DNA of 34,344 nucleotides from Bacillota bacterium. Lineage in GTDB: Bacteria > Bacillota > Clostridia > Lachnospirales > Lachnospiraceae. This document shows, piece by piece, positions 25,178 to 34,344 of this stretch. The translations under genes were made by a program, and so were the position numbers. The stretch covers positions 1 to 34,344 of the forward strand of contig JAFADH010000049.1 of NCBI GenBank assembly GCA_023424995.1, given 5' to 3'. The first letter of the stretch is position 1. Every line of letters starts with the position of its first letter. The notes under the pieces are model-generated. The model saw nothing but the letters and a program-made list of their open reading frames with translations, was not told the origin of the DNA and made no database searches.

Positions 25178-28100
25178 CTATTGCGGTATTTTTATGATCA
25201 CACTGTTTAACGAACTCCAGGTATCAGGATCCCCAATGCCGACGGAAGACATCTCAACCTTAACTAAGGCTGCTGCCGCTGCAATTCCTGTTTTATATAC
25301 GGTCTGGGGACTGGCAAAATTACCCCAGTCGCCATTATCCTTTAACAACTCCCAGGTTGTTCCGCCATCCGCCGACAGATACCATTTGAGACTGGTATTC
25401 AGGATCGATCTTGCACAGTACTCCATAAATATACTCTCAATATGGGAACCATCATTTTTTGCTATTTCCCATGTGATGCTTCCGACAGCATTTTTATCCT
25501 GGGCGGCAGCAACCAGATCGCTGTAATTTGAATCAAGCCTGGTGATATATATGTTATTTGCGGCGTATACTTTTTCGCTCCAGGTTCCGTCTTCAAAGTC
25601 CTCATCCAATACCGTCTCATATGGCTGGTAGAGTTTTATTACCTTTAGTTCCGATCCATTGCAGCTATAGGGGGAATAACTGATTTCAATATTATCATCA
25701 TATTGTAAGCCATAATCGGTAAGTATTGAGGTGAAGATCCCATTGCCCGTCATAGTAGGATAATCAAAGGCGGTGATAGAGCTGAGCTCATACCGGTACC
25801 ATACCCCGTATTGATCCTCAATGGTTATAAAAGCATTCGTCGGTTCTTCAAAGCCGTTCACCACAGGATATTCAATCAGCTTCACTTTTCCGCTTCTATG
25901 CCCGTATATGGCAGTAATGCCCGTTATCTCATCCAATTCATTCAGTGTAAGCTCCAATTTATCACCGTAAACCAAATCGGCAAGGGATGCATCAGCAAAT
26001 GTCTCCGGCTTCCCGTCACAGCCCCGGACGATCGTATATCCCTCAGATAAGGACAGCTCAACATAATGGGCATATTCTCCGATCGCTGCATCCTGCGACT
26101 GAAGCCTGAGCATGTTATTGTTTAGACCGGTAAACATTGCATCAAAACCGGCGGGATAATCCTTGGACACATATTTTACCGGGGTTATGGCAACGGATAC
26201 CACTCCGTTTACAGATTGATATGATCCTTCCGCGGCGGCAGCCAGCTTGTATTCCCCGTCACCCAACGCCTGAAGCTCATAGCTTCCACCCTTCGTCCAG
26301 TTCAATTGAACCGGAATGCCATGATCGCTCATTGCTTTAATGTGAAGGCTTTCATCCGCCTCATATAATTTCAGATAAACGACATCCTCCGAGTTATTTG
26401 AGATATTAACAGGATAATCACCGAGACTGCCATTTCCTTTGACAGAAAATGCTGCCGGCAATTGAGCTGTGGTTACTTTAGACATCAGTAAGCCGTAAGC
26501 TGTGGCATATCTGCCGTTGCCGTATGCTTCCAGCACATCAGCCAAAAGGCTGTCGGATACTCCCTTACTCTGCAGTTCCTCTATTATCCTCTCCGCATCG
26601 GCACGATATCCGACCCACAGGTTGCGATTTCTTATGTCTGCCAAAGCCGTCAGTTCCTCTATTCCTCTATCCGCATCAGTGATCAGGCTGTGATCTCCAT
26701 TGTGATAATTAAATATAATGACATGATCCGCTCCGGCTTCATAATATAACGGCAGGAAATCGAAATTACTCATTGCGCTTCGTTCCGCATTTACATTGGC
26801 ATACCTGCCGCGGGCAATAATATAGCCCATATCCGTCCTGCTTATTTCATTTACTCCTTCGATTCCAAGCCTTAGATTATCCGTTACATGCGCTTCCCAG
26901 CTTGCCAGATTCTCATCGTCGGCAATGGGATAATCATAATTGAGCATGATATGGCTGTATATATTTTCAGTTATTTGATCCGTCGGCTCTGTGATCTGCC
27001 CATTGTTGACAAGAATGGAATTCGTACCGGCTCCCTCGCTCATGGACGCACCGACCTGGCTGATGTATGTGGTCAGGTTATTGAACAGCCATAGCTCTTC
27101 TTCCTGTGTATAACCGTCCGTGGGATCCAGGATTACACCATCGAGTGCGGCCCGGCTGATCACAGCATGGGACAGGTCGGCCCTGCCTTCGGGTGATGAG
27201 GGATTATAATGCTGGTATGCCCAATAGATCGGTTCATTTTCAGTAAATAAGGTAATGTCCGGATCATTGCCTTTATTTATATATTCCGCTTGTTTGGCAG
27301 CGATATATTCTGACAGCTCTCTGAGCTTATCCGCACGAACCTGATTATAATGCTCATTATTCAGGGTTAGCCAGGGCGTATTGGACCACATATTGGGAGT
27401 TGACAGCTGCCATACCCCCCGGCCATTGATATTCGCCGCATCATATATCACCTGGTTATAGACGATATCTTTCCAGAACCCGCCTAAGCCGTCCATACCG
27501 CTCGGCGTGCCCGACCACCAGGAGTTTAAATTCAGTTTCAGAGGAAAACCGGCGTCAATGGACAGCCTCATCAGATGGTCCAGCCTTGTTTTGAGTGTTG
27601 CCATGTCATGATTCATATACCATATATCGAAGCCTATGCCGATTGTGTACATATGATAGCCGGCGTACCGGTTTTTCATATCCATTAACACATTAAGGTC
27701 CGCTTCATAGTCTGAATATGAAATGTTGGGATAGAATAAGACAACTTCCAGGGGCCGGTAGGTTTGTTCTTCTTCCATGAGGGATAAGAAATTCTCATAT
27801 ATCCAGATATCTGAGATTCTTAAATCCTGTGCACCCGTATTTATAATCGTTATTTCATTGCCAGCCGGACGCAGGGCACTCTTCGGTATATCGATAAAGC
27901 AATGGTATGCTCCGTCACTGGAGGGATCATGTTCTCTTTTGTATAGGAATGATCCGTTTAATAATACCTGATAATCTAAATTATCATCCTCCCGCTGATG
28001 TATCTCCCTGATTTCAAGCTTCAGATTTGTGCTTGTTCCGAGGCTTTCCGGAACGGCAATCGTAATAGAGCCGTCCCTTGCTATGGATCGAACCTCATAT

Positions 28101-29368
28101 GCATTGCTGACACTTCCCGCTTTCGCAGTAACTGTACCCTGCGTTACCGGTCCGCTTGCAGTAATATCTTCATTATTATCACCCAGATGATAGGTCACAA
28201 CCTGACTCCCGATTAAATCTCTGGGATTATCATCGATAAATCTGCTGCCGGCGCCGGTATTTTCCGATACGACCTCCATACGGTTAATGTTTACCCATTG
28301 GATCACACCGCCGCTGTTATTGTATAATTCAGCTTTTATGTATACCGTGTCATGATTGTATGCGACGGATGTCAGGTCTACTTCTCTTGGTGTCGTAGGT
28401 CCGTTGGGTCCGGTATCATCTATCCAGGACCGTATCTGGTCCACCGGCTCCGTGCCATAGGTGATACCGTCCGTACCGGCATAAAGCTTGACATAATTTG
28501 AATCACCCATAATAGCCCTACCCTGCCAGGTTAAATGAAAATTGGTAAAGGTCGTATTCTCATCCGACTGAAACTTCCATATGACAGTACCTAACATACT
28601 ATAATCAGACGGAGCGATGGCATCTCCGCCTTCTTCAGGGAGTACGGTTAGCCTTTGCGTATTTACAACATATGCCACATTGGGACTGCCGCTCCAGGAA
28701 GCTGATGTAAAATCCTCCGAATAACTGCCCGGTGCACGTGCCTCATTCGTACCGGTATCCACCGATACGACCTCCATACGGTTGATGTTTACCCATTGGA
28801 TCACGCCGCCGCTGTTATTGTATAATTCAGCTTTTATATATACCGTGTCATGATTGTATGCGACGGATGTCAGGTCTACTTCCCTTGGTGTCGTAGGTCC
28901 GTTGGGTCCGGTATCATCTATCCAGGACCGTATCTGGTCCACCGGCTCCGTGCCATAGGTGATACCGTCCGTACCGGCATAAAGCTTGACATAGTTTGAA
29001 TCACCCATAATAGCCCTGCCCTGCCAGGTTAAATGAAAATTGGTAAAAGTCGTATTCTCATCGGACTGAAACTTCCATACGACAGTACCCCGCACGCTAT
29101 AATCAGACGGAGTTATGACATCTCCTCCTTCTTCGGGAAGGGCGGTAAGCCTTTGCATGTTTTCCGCATTAACTACATTGGGACTGCCGCTCCAGGAGGC
29201 TGATGCAAAATCCTCCGAATAGTTGCCCGGTACACGTACCTCACCGCCGTCCGTGGCTCCCAGTGCATTTGTGGCTAAGAATAAATTGTTTAGCGGAACA
29301 ATGCTGACAATGAATGAAAAACATAACATGCTTGCAATAAATAGTTTTTGCTTCTTACATTGCTTCAT
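25178..29368 (-). CDS. Large secreted protein, putative glycoside hydrolase with duplicated beta-sandwich modules
   Basis: This 1396-residue protein has a signal peptide (basic MKQCKKQK, hydrophobic core, likely cleavage near NALGA, about 38). Two near-identical modules of 166 residues follow (about 47-212 and 213-368), then a beta-rich linker region (to about 530). A TIM-barrel-like catalytic segment (about 540-900) contains LFTENEPIYWAYQHY, whose N711-E712-P713 resembles the acid/base of clan GH-A enzymes; GVNEISRTDMGY is a candidate second acid site. Further beta domains follow, and the last about 150 residues look like a distant third copy of the N-terminal module. No sortase signal or S-layer domain was seen. 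The ATG at 29366-29368 has GGAGGT five bases upstream. I do not recognise the glycosidase family; the substrate is unknown. Confidence 0.75.
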   Translation of the reverse strand: MKQCKKQKLFIASMLCFSFIVSIVPLNNLFLATNALGATDGGEVRVPGNYSEDFASASWSGSPNVVNAENMQRLTALPEEGGDVITPSDYSVRGTVVWKFQSDENTTFTNFHLTWQGRAIMGDSNYVKLYAGTDGITYGTEPVDQIRSWIDDTGPNGPTTPREVDLTSVAYNHDTVYIKAELYNNSGGVIQWVNINRMEVVSVDTGTNEARAPGSYSEDFTSASWSGSPNVAYVVNTQRLTVLPEEGGDAIAPSDYSMLGTVIWKFQSDENTTFTNFHLTWQGRAIMGDSNYVKLYAGTDGITYGTEPVDQIRSWIDDTGPNGPTTPREVDLTSVAYNHDTVYIKAELYNNSGGVIQWVNINRMEVVSENTGAGSRFIDDNPRDLIGSQVVTYHLGDNNEDITASGPVTQGTVTAKAGSVSNAYEVRSIARDGSITIAVPESLGTSTNLKLEIREIHQREDDNLDYQVLLNGSFLYKREHDPSSDGAYHCFIDIPKSALRPAGNEITIINTGAQDLRISDIWIYENFLSLMEEEQTYRPLEVVLFYPNISYSDYEADLNVLMDMKNRYAGYHMYTIGIGFDIWYMNHDMATLKTRLDHLMRLSIDAGFPLKLNLNSWWSGTPSGMDGLGGFWKDIVYNQVIYDAANINGRGVWQLSTPNMWSNTPWLTLNNEHYNQVRADKLRELSEYIAAKQAEYINKGNDPDITLFTENEPIYWAYQHYNPSSPEGRADLSHAVISRAALDGVILDPTDGYTQEEELWLFNNLTTYISQVGASMSEGAGTNSILVNNGQITEPTDQITENIYSHIMLNYDYPIADDENLASWEAHVTDNLRLGIEGVNEISRTDMGYIIARGRYANVNAERSAMSNFDFLPLYYEAGADHVIIFNYHNGDHSLITDADRGIEELTALADIRNRNLWVGYRADAERIIEELQSKGVSDSLLADVLEAYGNGRYATAYGLLMSKVTTAQLPAAFSVKGNGSLGDYPVNISNNSEDVVYLKLYEADESLHIKAMSDHGIPVQLNWTKGGSYELQALGDGEYKLAAAAEGSYQSVNGVVSVAITPVKYVSKDYPAGFDAMFTGLNNNMLRLQSQDAAIGEYAHYVELSLSEGYTIVRGCDGKPETFADASLADLVYGDKLELTLNELDEITGITAIYGHRSGKVKLIEYPVVNGFEEPTNAFITIEDQYGVWYRYELSSITAFDYPTMTGNGIFTSILTDYGLQYDDNIEISYSPYSCNGSELKVIKLYQPYETVLDEDFEDGTWSEKVYAANNIYITRLDSNYSDLVAAAQDKNAVGSITWEIAKNDGSHIESIFMEYCARSILNTSLKWYLSADGGTTWELLKDNGDWGNFASPQTVYKTGIAAAAALVKVEMSSVGIGDPDTWSSLNSVIIKIPQ
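28265..29230 (-). repeat. 498-bp in-frame tandem duplication
   Basis: Two successive 498-bp blocks (about 28733-29230 and 28265-28732, the second slightly shorter at its edge) encode the two N-terminal modules. Over roughly 330 bp the DNA differs at only a few bases, many of them silent, while the first 150 bp of each unit are more diverged. This implies a recent duplication or ongoing gene conversion of the conserved half. Confidence 0.93.
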
Positions 29369-29412
29369 ATTAACCTCCATATGCCCGTTTTCAGGCATTC
29401 TAATCAGTGGGC

Positions 29413-29435
29413 AAAAAGCACGCTCCGTGCTTTTT
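29413..29435 (-). terminator. Hairpin terminator or attenuator before the large secreted protein gene
   Basis: AAAAAGCACG (29413-29422) and CGTGCTTTTT (29426-29435) form a 10-bp perfect stem with a three-base loop, ending in TTTTT on either strand. It is about 180 bp after the GH63-like stop and 45 bp before the secreted-protein start, so it could end the upstream operon or attenuate the downstream gene. Confidence 0.75.
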
Positions 29436-29460
29436 ACCGTTGAAAACGCTCTTTTTTCAC
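29434..29460 (-). CDS. Possible eight-residue leader peptide
   Basis: AAGGAG, four bases, then GTG-AAA-AAA-GAG-CGT-TTT-CAA-CGG-TAA reads a MKKERFQR peptide whose stop codon touches the terminator-like stem at 29413-29435. The order of ribosome binding site, tiny frame and hairpin resembles an attenuator. The spacing is short and the peptide has no obvious regulatory codon run, so chance is quite possible. Confidence 0.2.
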   Translation of the reverse strand: MKKERFQR

Positions 29461-29612
29461 ACTTCTCCTTGTGAAATATACGATCAACAACTGTAAAATA
29501 ACATAAATATCAGTTATGCTCCATACCATAAACAGACAATAATATCCTTATTTTAGACACAAGCACTTTTCAGGCACTCTGGAATATACGGCTGGCTGCA
29601 ATGGACCGCTGT

Positions 29613-31325
29613 TCACAGAAGGTAATCATGCGCCATGGACAAAAAGGCACTCGATGTCCAGGTATAAGCCATGTCACGCAGGCCCTTTCCGGTCAGGGCG
29701 TCAAAGTTCTCGGCAAACCCGCTGTCTTGTATCATACGGCAGAACTTTTGCGTAACTTCCTTTACCAGCTCCACTTCCCCGCACTGATATAATCCGTCCA
29801 GGAGTATCATGGTGCTGGGTGCCCAAATAGGTCCTCTCCAGTAACCATCCGCCACATAATGCCGGCTCTTCGGACTCTCGGTTGCATAACCGAATTCCGT
29901 CAGGAATTTGTCGCTTTTTAATACTTCAATCATCCTGTCCCGTATTGCCTCAGGCAGCCTCTTTCCTAATACGATTGCTTCATATAATATCAGGCTGTCA
30001 TTCTCCACTATCTCATGGGTCACATTCCTGACCGCCTTGGGAAGATTATTCTCAAAGCAATGCCGCAGCATATCCGCAAGCATTTGCTCCGATCTTTGCT
30101 TCCACAGCTGTGCCTGCTTATTCTTCTCCAGCTGTATCGCCAGCCGTTCCAGCGCTTCCATCTGAAGTATCAGATACGCCTGAAGTTCAGGAAGCTCAAC
30201 AGGAGGCAGTACACTGAATGCCGTTGAATTATCCCAGCCTGAGTCATTTCCATGATTATATTCACAGATGCCGTCATGATCATGGTCCCGGTATTTCAGC
30301 CACCACTCTGTCCATTTTGCCAGACGTCTGTACCCTTCTGCCGCCTGCTTATCTGTGAGCTTCATATGCCTCATCATCTTCAGCAGAGCCCAGCCGTGGA
30401 TCGGCGGCTTGCAATAATTCCAGACAATATGCACATCGTTGACGCTATCCGGGATCAGCCCTGTCTTATCCTGATGGTCAAACATCAGCATAAGCTGATC
30501 CCAGGCCTTGTCCGGGTGCCCATAGGATAATGCTACGGCATTAAAGCAGTGGTCCCAGCTCCATACATTACACATCCAGTTCTTTGACATGTACATGGCA
30601 TCTCTTGTTAAAAAGCCGTCCTTTCTGACGATACCCGACCAGTTCAGGTAAGAGGCCGTCTCCCGCTCCTTCTCAAACTGCCTGGGAACGGCGGGCATTG
30701 CCTGATGGAATTTTTGAAATTCTTCCGCTGTTTTCCGGCGGCACTGTTCATAGGAATGGACCTCAGGCTTTCCGTCCCATTCCGTTTCAATCTCCTTAAG
30801 AACAATCAGCAGTCTGCCTTCCTGTGCCCGGAATTTCAATCTGCTGTATTCTGCCGTACTTTCCTTCCATTTCTGATCAACCGCTGCGTTTCCCTCCTGC
30901 GCCCAGATCAGGTATCTGCAGTTATTCTTAAAGCAATTGGCCATGTAACGGACCTGATCCTTGCAGGGTATTTCATAAATATAATCATAATGGGCATCCT
31001 TGGTTAGAAAATCAAAGGTAATACCCGCCCCATCACCCATTCCCCGAAACAGAAGCGTTTTATCATCCGCAAAGCATATTTGGATCTGAGCCTTCCTCAT
31101 GTTGAGCCGGAGCTCCGTCGGAGCAGCTTCACAGGTATATTCCGCTGCCTTTCCCTCTTCCTGCGGTATGAGCTTACTGATAAAAGGAACCGTCTTGGAG
31201 GCATGAATTGTCCTCAGGTAAAGTCCGGGTTCATTTCCATATCCAAAAAAATCTGCTTCATTATCCGATATGACCATATAAGATCTTTCTTTACTGAACG
31301 GTATCATTTTCAAATCAAATAACAT
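29613..31325 (-). CDS. GH63/trehalase-like (alpha/alpha)6-barrel glycoside hydrolase
   Basis: This 570-residue protein has no signal peptide. Its N-terminal about 200 residues form a beta-rich domain. The rest is an (alpha/alpha)6 barrel with motifs of GH63/GH37-type enzymes: VWSWDHCFNA (254-263), HGNDSGWDNST (358-368; D361 a likely catalytic acid), YWRGPIWAPST and FAENFDALTGKG (a likely second acid, Glu). Bacterial members cleave alpha-glucosidic or mannosyl-glycerate-type linkages. The ATG at 31323-31325 has GGAGG eight bases upstream and overlaps the 3' end of the GH78 gene by 11 bp, implying coupling. It presumably acts in the cytoplasm on the same imported oligosaccharide as the rhamnosidase; the linkage is unknown. 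Confidence 0.82.
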   Translation of the reverse strand: MLFDLKMIPFSKERSYMVISDNEADFFGYGNEPGLYLRTIHASKTVPFISKLIPQEEGKAAEYTCEAAPTELRLNMRKAQIQICFADDKTLLFRGMGDGAGITFDFLTKDAHYDYIYEIPCKDQVRYMANCFKNNCRYLIWAQEGNAAVDQKWKESTAEYSRLKFRAQEGRLLIVLKEIETEWDGKPEVHSYEQCRRKTAEEFQKFHQAMPAVPRQFEKERETASYLNWSGIVRKDGFLTRDAMYMSKNWMCNVWSWDHCFNAVALSYGHPDKAWDQLMLMFDHQDKTGLIPDSVNDVHIVWNYCKPPIHGWALLKMMRHMKLTDKQAAEGYRRLAKWTEWWLKYRDHDHDGICEYNHGNDSGWDNSTAFSVLPPVELPELQAYLILQMEALERLAIQLEKNKQAQLWKQRSEQMLADMLRHCFENNLPKAVRNVTHEIVENDSLILYEAIVLGKRLPEAIRDRMIEVLKSDKFLTEFGYATESPKSRHYVADGYWRGPIWAPSTMILLDGLYQCGEVELVKEVTQKFCRMIQDSGFAENFDALTGKGLRDMAYTWTSSAFLSMAHDYLL

Positions 31326-33555
31326 TAACAATTCCTCCCTGCAAATTCCTGTGATACGACCTCTTTCCGTTTACAACGATTTCCTGGCCACCTGTCATCA
31401 ATACTCCTGTCATGCCATCCGGTACTTCAATATCCATTCTTACTCCCTGCGGGAGCCGTTCCCAGGATACCTGTACTCTCCCTTTTGGAGTGTCATGCCA
31501 TCCGCAGGCATAATCCAGTCCGGTTGGAAACACCGGGCTTATTATAACCTCAGACACATTCATTCCTGACGGATTAATTTGAATCCCCGCAAGCCGCTTA
31601 ATAAACCATGCGCTGATATCCCCCCACATGTGATGATTAAGGCTCGCCACCGTTCCCCCTTCCCTGTCAAAGCTTTCCCACAGGGTCGTTGCGCCGCGGC
31701 TTACCCAATTGCCGTAGGAAGGGAAATCAGTCCTGGTAATCATATGATAAGCCAAGTCTGCATAACCATGCTGCGCCAATACATGAAATATGACCCTTCC
31801 CCCAATAATTCCGGTATCGATATGGTCATCTTCCTTATGGATAAGCCGGACTAAGGCTTCCACCGCTCCGGCTTCCTCCTCTTTGTCAAACAGGCGGTAA
31901 TACAGAAATACGGCCTGGGAGGTCTGGCATTCACCGGCTGCCGTCATATTGTCATAATCGATGAGATGCTTACGTGCGCTTTCCCTGAACTCTCCGGATA
32001 AGCGCAATGCATATTCCTGTTCCGCATCACACTTTATGGCTTTAAATATGATGGAGGCCTTACGGCACAGATCAACTGCAAGTGCCGTATCAGTAACTGC
32101 CACGGGAGCTTTAAAATCCCTTACATCATGTCCGGCAGGGCACCAATCACCCAGGCCGATATCCAATAACCCTTTTTCATTCCTTGCGCAGGACAGATAA
32201 TGGATATATCTCATAATTGCAGTTTTATTCTCATGCAGCACATCCAACCGGCCCCGGTATCGATACATTACATAGGGAAGATTGATGATTACCGAATCCC
32301 AGGCTGGTCCTCCCAGCCCCATTCCCCAGCCGCCGGTAGGAACAATTCCGGGAAGGCGTCCGTCCTCATCCTGAGCCTTCCTTATATTGCGCAGCCATTC
32401 TGTCCAGCTCCTTTCCGGCGCCAGATTCAGGATGGTGTGCTCCGCCGATAACTGTGCGTCGCCTGTCCAGCCATTCTTCTCCCTCTGGGGGCAATCCGTC
32501 GGAAAATGATAGAAGTTCGCAAGGGTCGATCTTCTTGTCAGCTCCTGCAGTTGATTGATCATGGGATCGGAACAGCTGAAACCGCCTCTTTCTTCCAACG
32601 CAGCATGCAGAACATGATAGGTAAGCAGCTCAGGAACCGCCTGCTCCTCTGTAATACCTGTCACATATACATAGCGGAAGCCATGATAGGTAAAGCTGGG
32701 CTTGTAATACTGCATACCTCTTCCGCTGCATATAAATCTGTCCCTCTGTACATATCCGTCAGGTACAAACTGTATATTCTTCAGATCCAATCTTCCATTA
32801 ATCAGGTGCTCCCCATGCTCCAGAGAAACGGCCTGTCCTTTGGTCCCGCTGATTCTTAGCTCACAGACACCCGCCGTATTAATGCCGAAATCATACAGAT
32901 AACCATCCTCGTATTTTGTAATGGCAGCCGGCCGGATTTGTCCAGCACATACAATGGGAAGCGCCTCACAGATACGCTGCTCTCCCCTGGGTGTCCCGGT
33001 TCTGCGGGCGTTATCCCATCCGGAAGCGTCAAAACCGATCTGAAGCCATTGTTCCGTCTCAAGATTTGAATCATAGTATTCGCCGCACCACAAATCATTA
33101 AATATAATAGGTGACGCATGGGTCTTAAAGGATTCATCGCTTTCTACCACAATGCTTTTGCCCGAGGCCAGGATTATGTTCATCGATAAGCTTAGCTTTG
33201 GTTCACTCTGAAATCCGGCTTTATCAAAGTCCCAGGTGTATCCGCCGAACGCATTTTGCAAGCCGTTTCCCAATATGATCCCGATCACATTGGTACCGGC
33301 CTGTATATATTCCCCGATGTCATATCGGTCAAAATAAACAATATCATCGGTATTGCTCATATAGGGAGCCAATGCTCCCTTTGTTATCTCCGTCTCATTA
33401 ATAAATACACGGTAAAAGCCCAGGCCGCAGATGACTAATTCACCCGATGCCGCTTTAGCTTCGATTTGAAATGCTTTTCTGAAATAAGGCGCTGCCACAT
33501 AATGATCAAAGGAGCATCGTTCCTCATTTGCAGATATAAAGTTGGAATATCTCAT
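31315..33555 (-). CDS. GH78 alpha-L-rhamnosidase
   Basis: This 746-residue enzyme removes terminal alpha-L-rhamnose from oligosaccharides or glycosides. Two N-terminal beta domains (one around residues 1-200 with GLGFYRVFINE) precede the (alpha/alpha)6 catalytic domain. The family signature TDCPQREKNGWTGDAQ supplies D354, E359 and D366, and the distal TTLWESFD gives E627; all four match the conserved acids of characterised GH78 enzymes. No signal peptide is present, so it is cytoplasmic. The start has AAAGGAAAGG upstream. It lies between the sugar permease and the GH63-like gene, in one operon, so rhamnose-containing oligosaccharides are probably imported intact and trimmed inside the cell. 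Confidence 0.93.
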   Translation of the reverse strand: MRYSNFISANEERCSFDHYVAAPYFRKAFQIEAKAASGELVICGLGFYRVFINETEITKGALAPYMSNTDDIVYFDRYDIGEYIQAGTNVIGIILGNGLQNAFGGYTWDFDKAGFQSEPKLSLSMNIILASGKSIVVESDESFKTHASPIIFNDLWCGEYYDSNLETEQWLQIGFDASGWDNARRTGTPRGEQRICEALPIVCAGQIRPAAITKYEDGYLYDFGINTAGVCELRISGTKGQAVSLEHGEHLINGRLDLKNIQFVPDGYVQRDRFICSGRGMQYYKPSFTYHGFRYVYVTGITEEQAVPELLTYHVLHAALEERGGFSCSDPMINQLQELTRRSTLANFYHFPTDCPQREKNGWTGDAQLSAEHTILNLAPERSWTEWLRNIRKAQDEDGRLPGIVPTGGWGMGLGGPAWDSVIINLPYVMYRYRGRLDVLHENKTAIMRYIHYLSCARNEKGLLDIGLGDWCPAGHDVRDFKAPVAVTDTALAVDLCRKASIIFKAIKCDAEQEYALRLSGEFRESARKHLIDYDNMTAAGECQTSQAVFLYYRLFDKEEEAGAVEALVRLIHKEDDHIDTGIIGGRVIFHVLAQHGYADLAYHMITRTDFPSYGNWVSRGATTLWESFDREGGTVASLNHHMWGDISAWFIKRLAGIQINPSGMNVSEVIISPVFPTGLDYACGWHDTPKGRVQVSWERLPQGVRMDIEVPDGMTGVLMTGGQEIVVNGKRSYHRNLQGGIVNVI

Positions 33556-33623
33556 ATAAGTCCTTTCCTTTCTCCCAAGCTGGCGGTACTCCTTAAAACC
33601 ATTGAAATTTATGCAATGCTGTA

Positions 33624-34344
33624 CTAAGCCTTGATAGCACCGGAGGTAATACCGGCGATAAAGTATTTCATATTAAGGCTGAAGAGAACGATGAGCGGAA
33701 TGGAAGCAAGAACAAATCCGGCAAACATAGGTCCGTATTGAATCTGCTGTAAATCCCGGAAGGAGTACAATCCAAGGGTAATCGTCTTCAATTTGTCACT
33801 GGAGGATAAGGTAAGCAACGGCCATAGGAAATCATTCCAGCTATTTAAAAATGCAATAAGCGCTAAAGAAAATACCGTCGGTTTGGTCAGGGGGAAAACC
33901 ACTCTCGTAAAAATCGTTTTATGACTCGCACCGTCGATCAGGGCGGCATCAAATAAATCCCCCGGAATACCTTCGATAAATACTCTCAGGATAAGAATAA
34001 ATTGTATCTGAGCCGATGCCATATCGGGCAGAATAACGGCAAAGAAGGTTCCGATAAGATTAAGCTTATCAACCAGAACAAACATCGGAATCAGAGTCAA
34101 TATCCCGGGTATCATTAAAAATGACAAAACGAAGATATAGATTGCATTCTTAAACGGAAACTCAAAGCGGGCGAATACATAGGAAGAGATAAATCCTACA
34201 ACTGCGGTCCCAAGTACGGTAGATCCTGTGACGATAAGGGAATTTCCCATATAGCGGAATACCTTCCCCGAAGCCTGTACATAATTACTGAAACGTAACG
34301 CGGTATTTAATATAAACGGATTAACGGAAATCTCCACATTGTTT
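33624..34344 (-). CDS. Sugar ABC transporter permease, MalG/LplC type (partial)
   Basis: The visible 240 residues are the C-terminal part of a CUT1 permease, and the gene continues past the right edge. It is missing the first membrane segment. The EAA loop DAALIDGASHKTIFTRVVFP and the terminal IAGITSGAIKA are typical of this family. A GTG at 34335-34337 is in frame but internal, so it is not the real start. It is 68 bp upstream of the GH78 gene, so a partner permease and binding protein are expected beyond the window. Confidence 0.92.
   Translation of the reverse strand, partial: NNVEISVNPFILNTALRFSNYVQASGKVFRYMGNSLIVTGSTVLGTAVVGFISSYVFARFEFPFKNAIYIFVLSFLMIPGILTLIPMFVLVDKLNLIGTFFAVILPDMASAQIQFILILRVFIEGIPGDLFDAALIDGASHKTIFTRVVFPLTKPTVFSLALIAFLNSWNDFLWPLLTLSSSDKLKTITLGLYSFRDLQQIQYGPMFAGFVLASIPLIVLFSLNMKYFIAGITSGAIKA

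Overview
The window reads as chromosome of an anaerobic, glycan-fermenting Firmicute, most likely a Lachnospiraceae (Lachnoclostridium-like) relative. This is inferred from strong AGGAGG-type ribosome binding sites, occasional TTG starts, YesM/YesN two-component regulators, carbohydrate ABC transporters without their own ATPase, and intracellular phosphorolysis and kinase pathways. I see no rRNA, tRNA, transposase, integrase or CRISPR. No species was identified by search.

Left (1-6.1 kb): the start of an unknown membrane protein, a GH94 disaccharide phosphorylase with its own terminator, Hsp33, an array of 14-bp tandem repeats, a class I methyltransferase, and nagB. Centre-left (6.2-11.2 kb): a sugar ABC transporter (lipoprotein, two permeases) reading into nagB, then a membrane-anchored binding-protein-like gene divergent from a YesM/YesN two-component system (11.5-14.7 kb) that is the obvious candidate regulator. 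Centre (14.7-21.5 kb): a minus-strand operon of nucleotidyltransferase, N-acetylhexosamine 1-kinase, UDP-sugar 4-epimerase and a cytoplasmic GH123 enzyme. An AraC regulator and a CBM9-like protein are divergent from it. Together these genes make a plausible complete route from a beta-GalNAc glycoside to UDP-GlcNAc.

Right (21.5-34.3 kb): an AAA/DUF4143 ATPase, xylulokinase with a structured leader, a 1396-residue secreted putative glycosidase with a recent internal 498-bp duplication, then a GH63/trehalase-like enzyme, a GH78 alpha-L-rhamnosidase and a sugar permease cut by the window end.

The most unusual structure links two loci 16.5 kb apart in the same orientation. The intact methyltransferase is preceded by a 24-codon remnant of the ATPase gene's 3' end. 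The intact ATPase is followed by a deleted, frameshifted remnant of the methyltransferase. The simplest reading is an ancestral ATPase-methyltransferase pair that was duplicated and then lost opposite members. The most interesting candidate pathway is the GH123-kinase-nucleotidyltransferase-epimerase operon, and the most interesting regulatory candidate is the xylB leader RNA.
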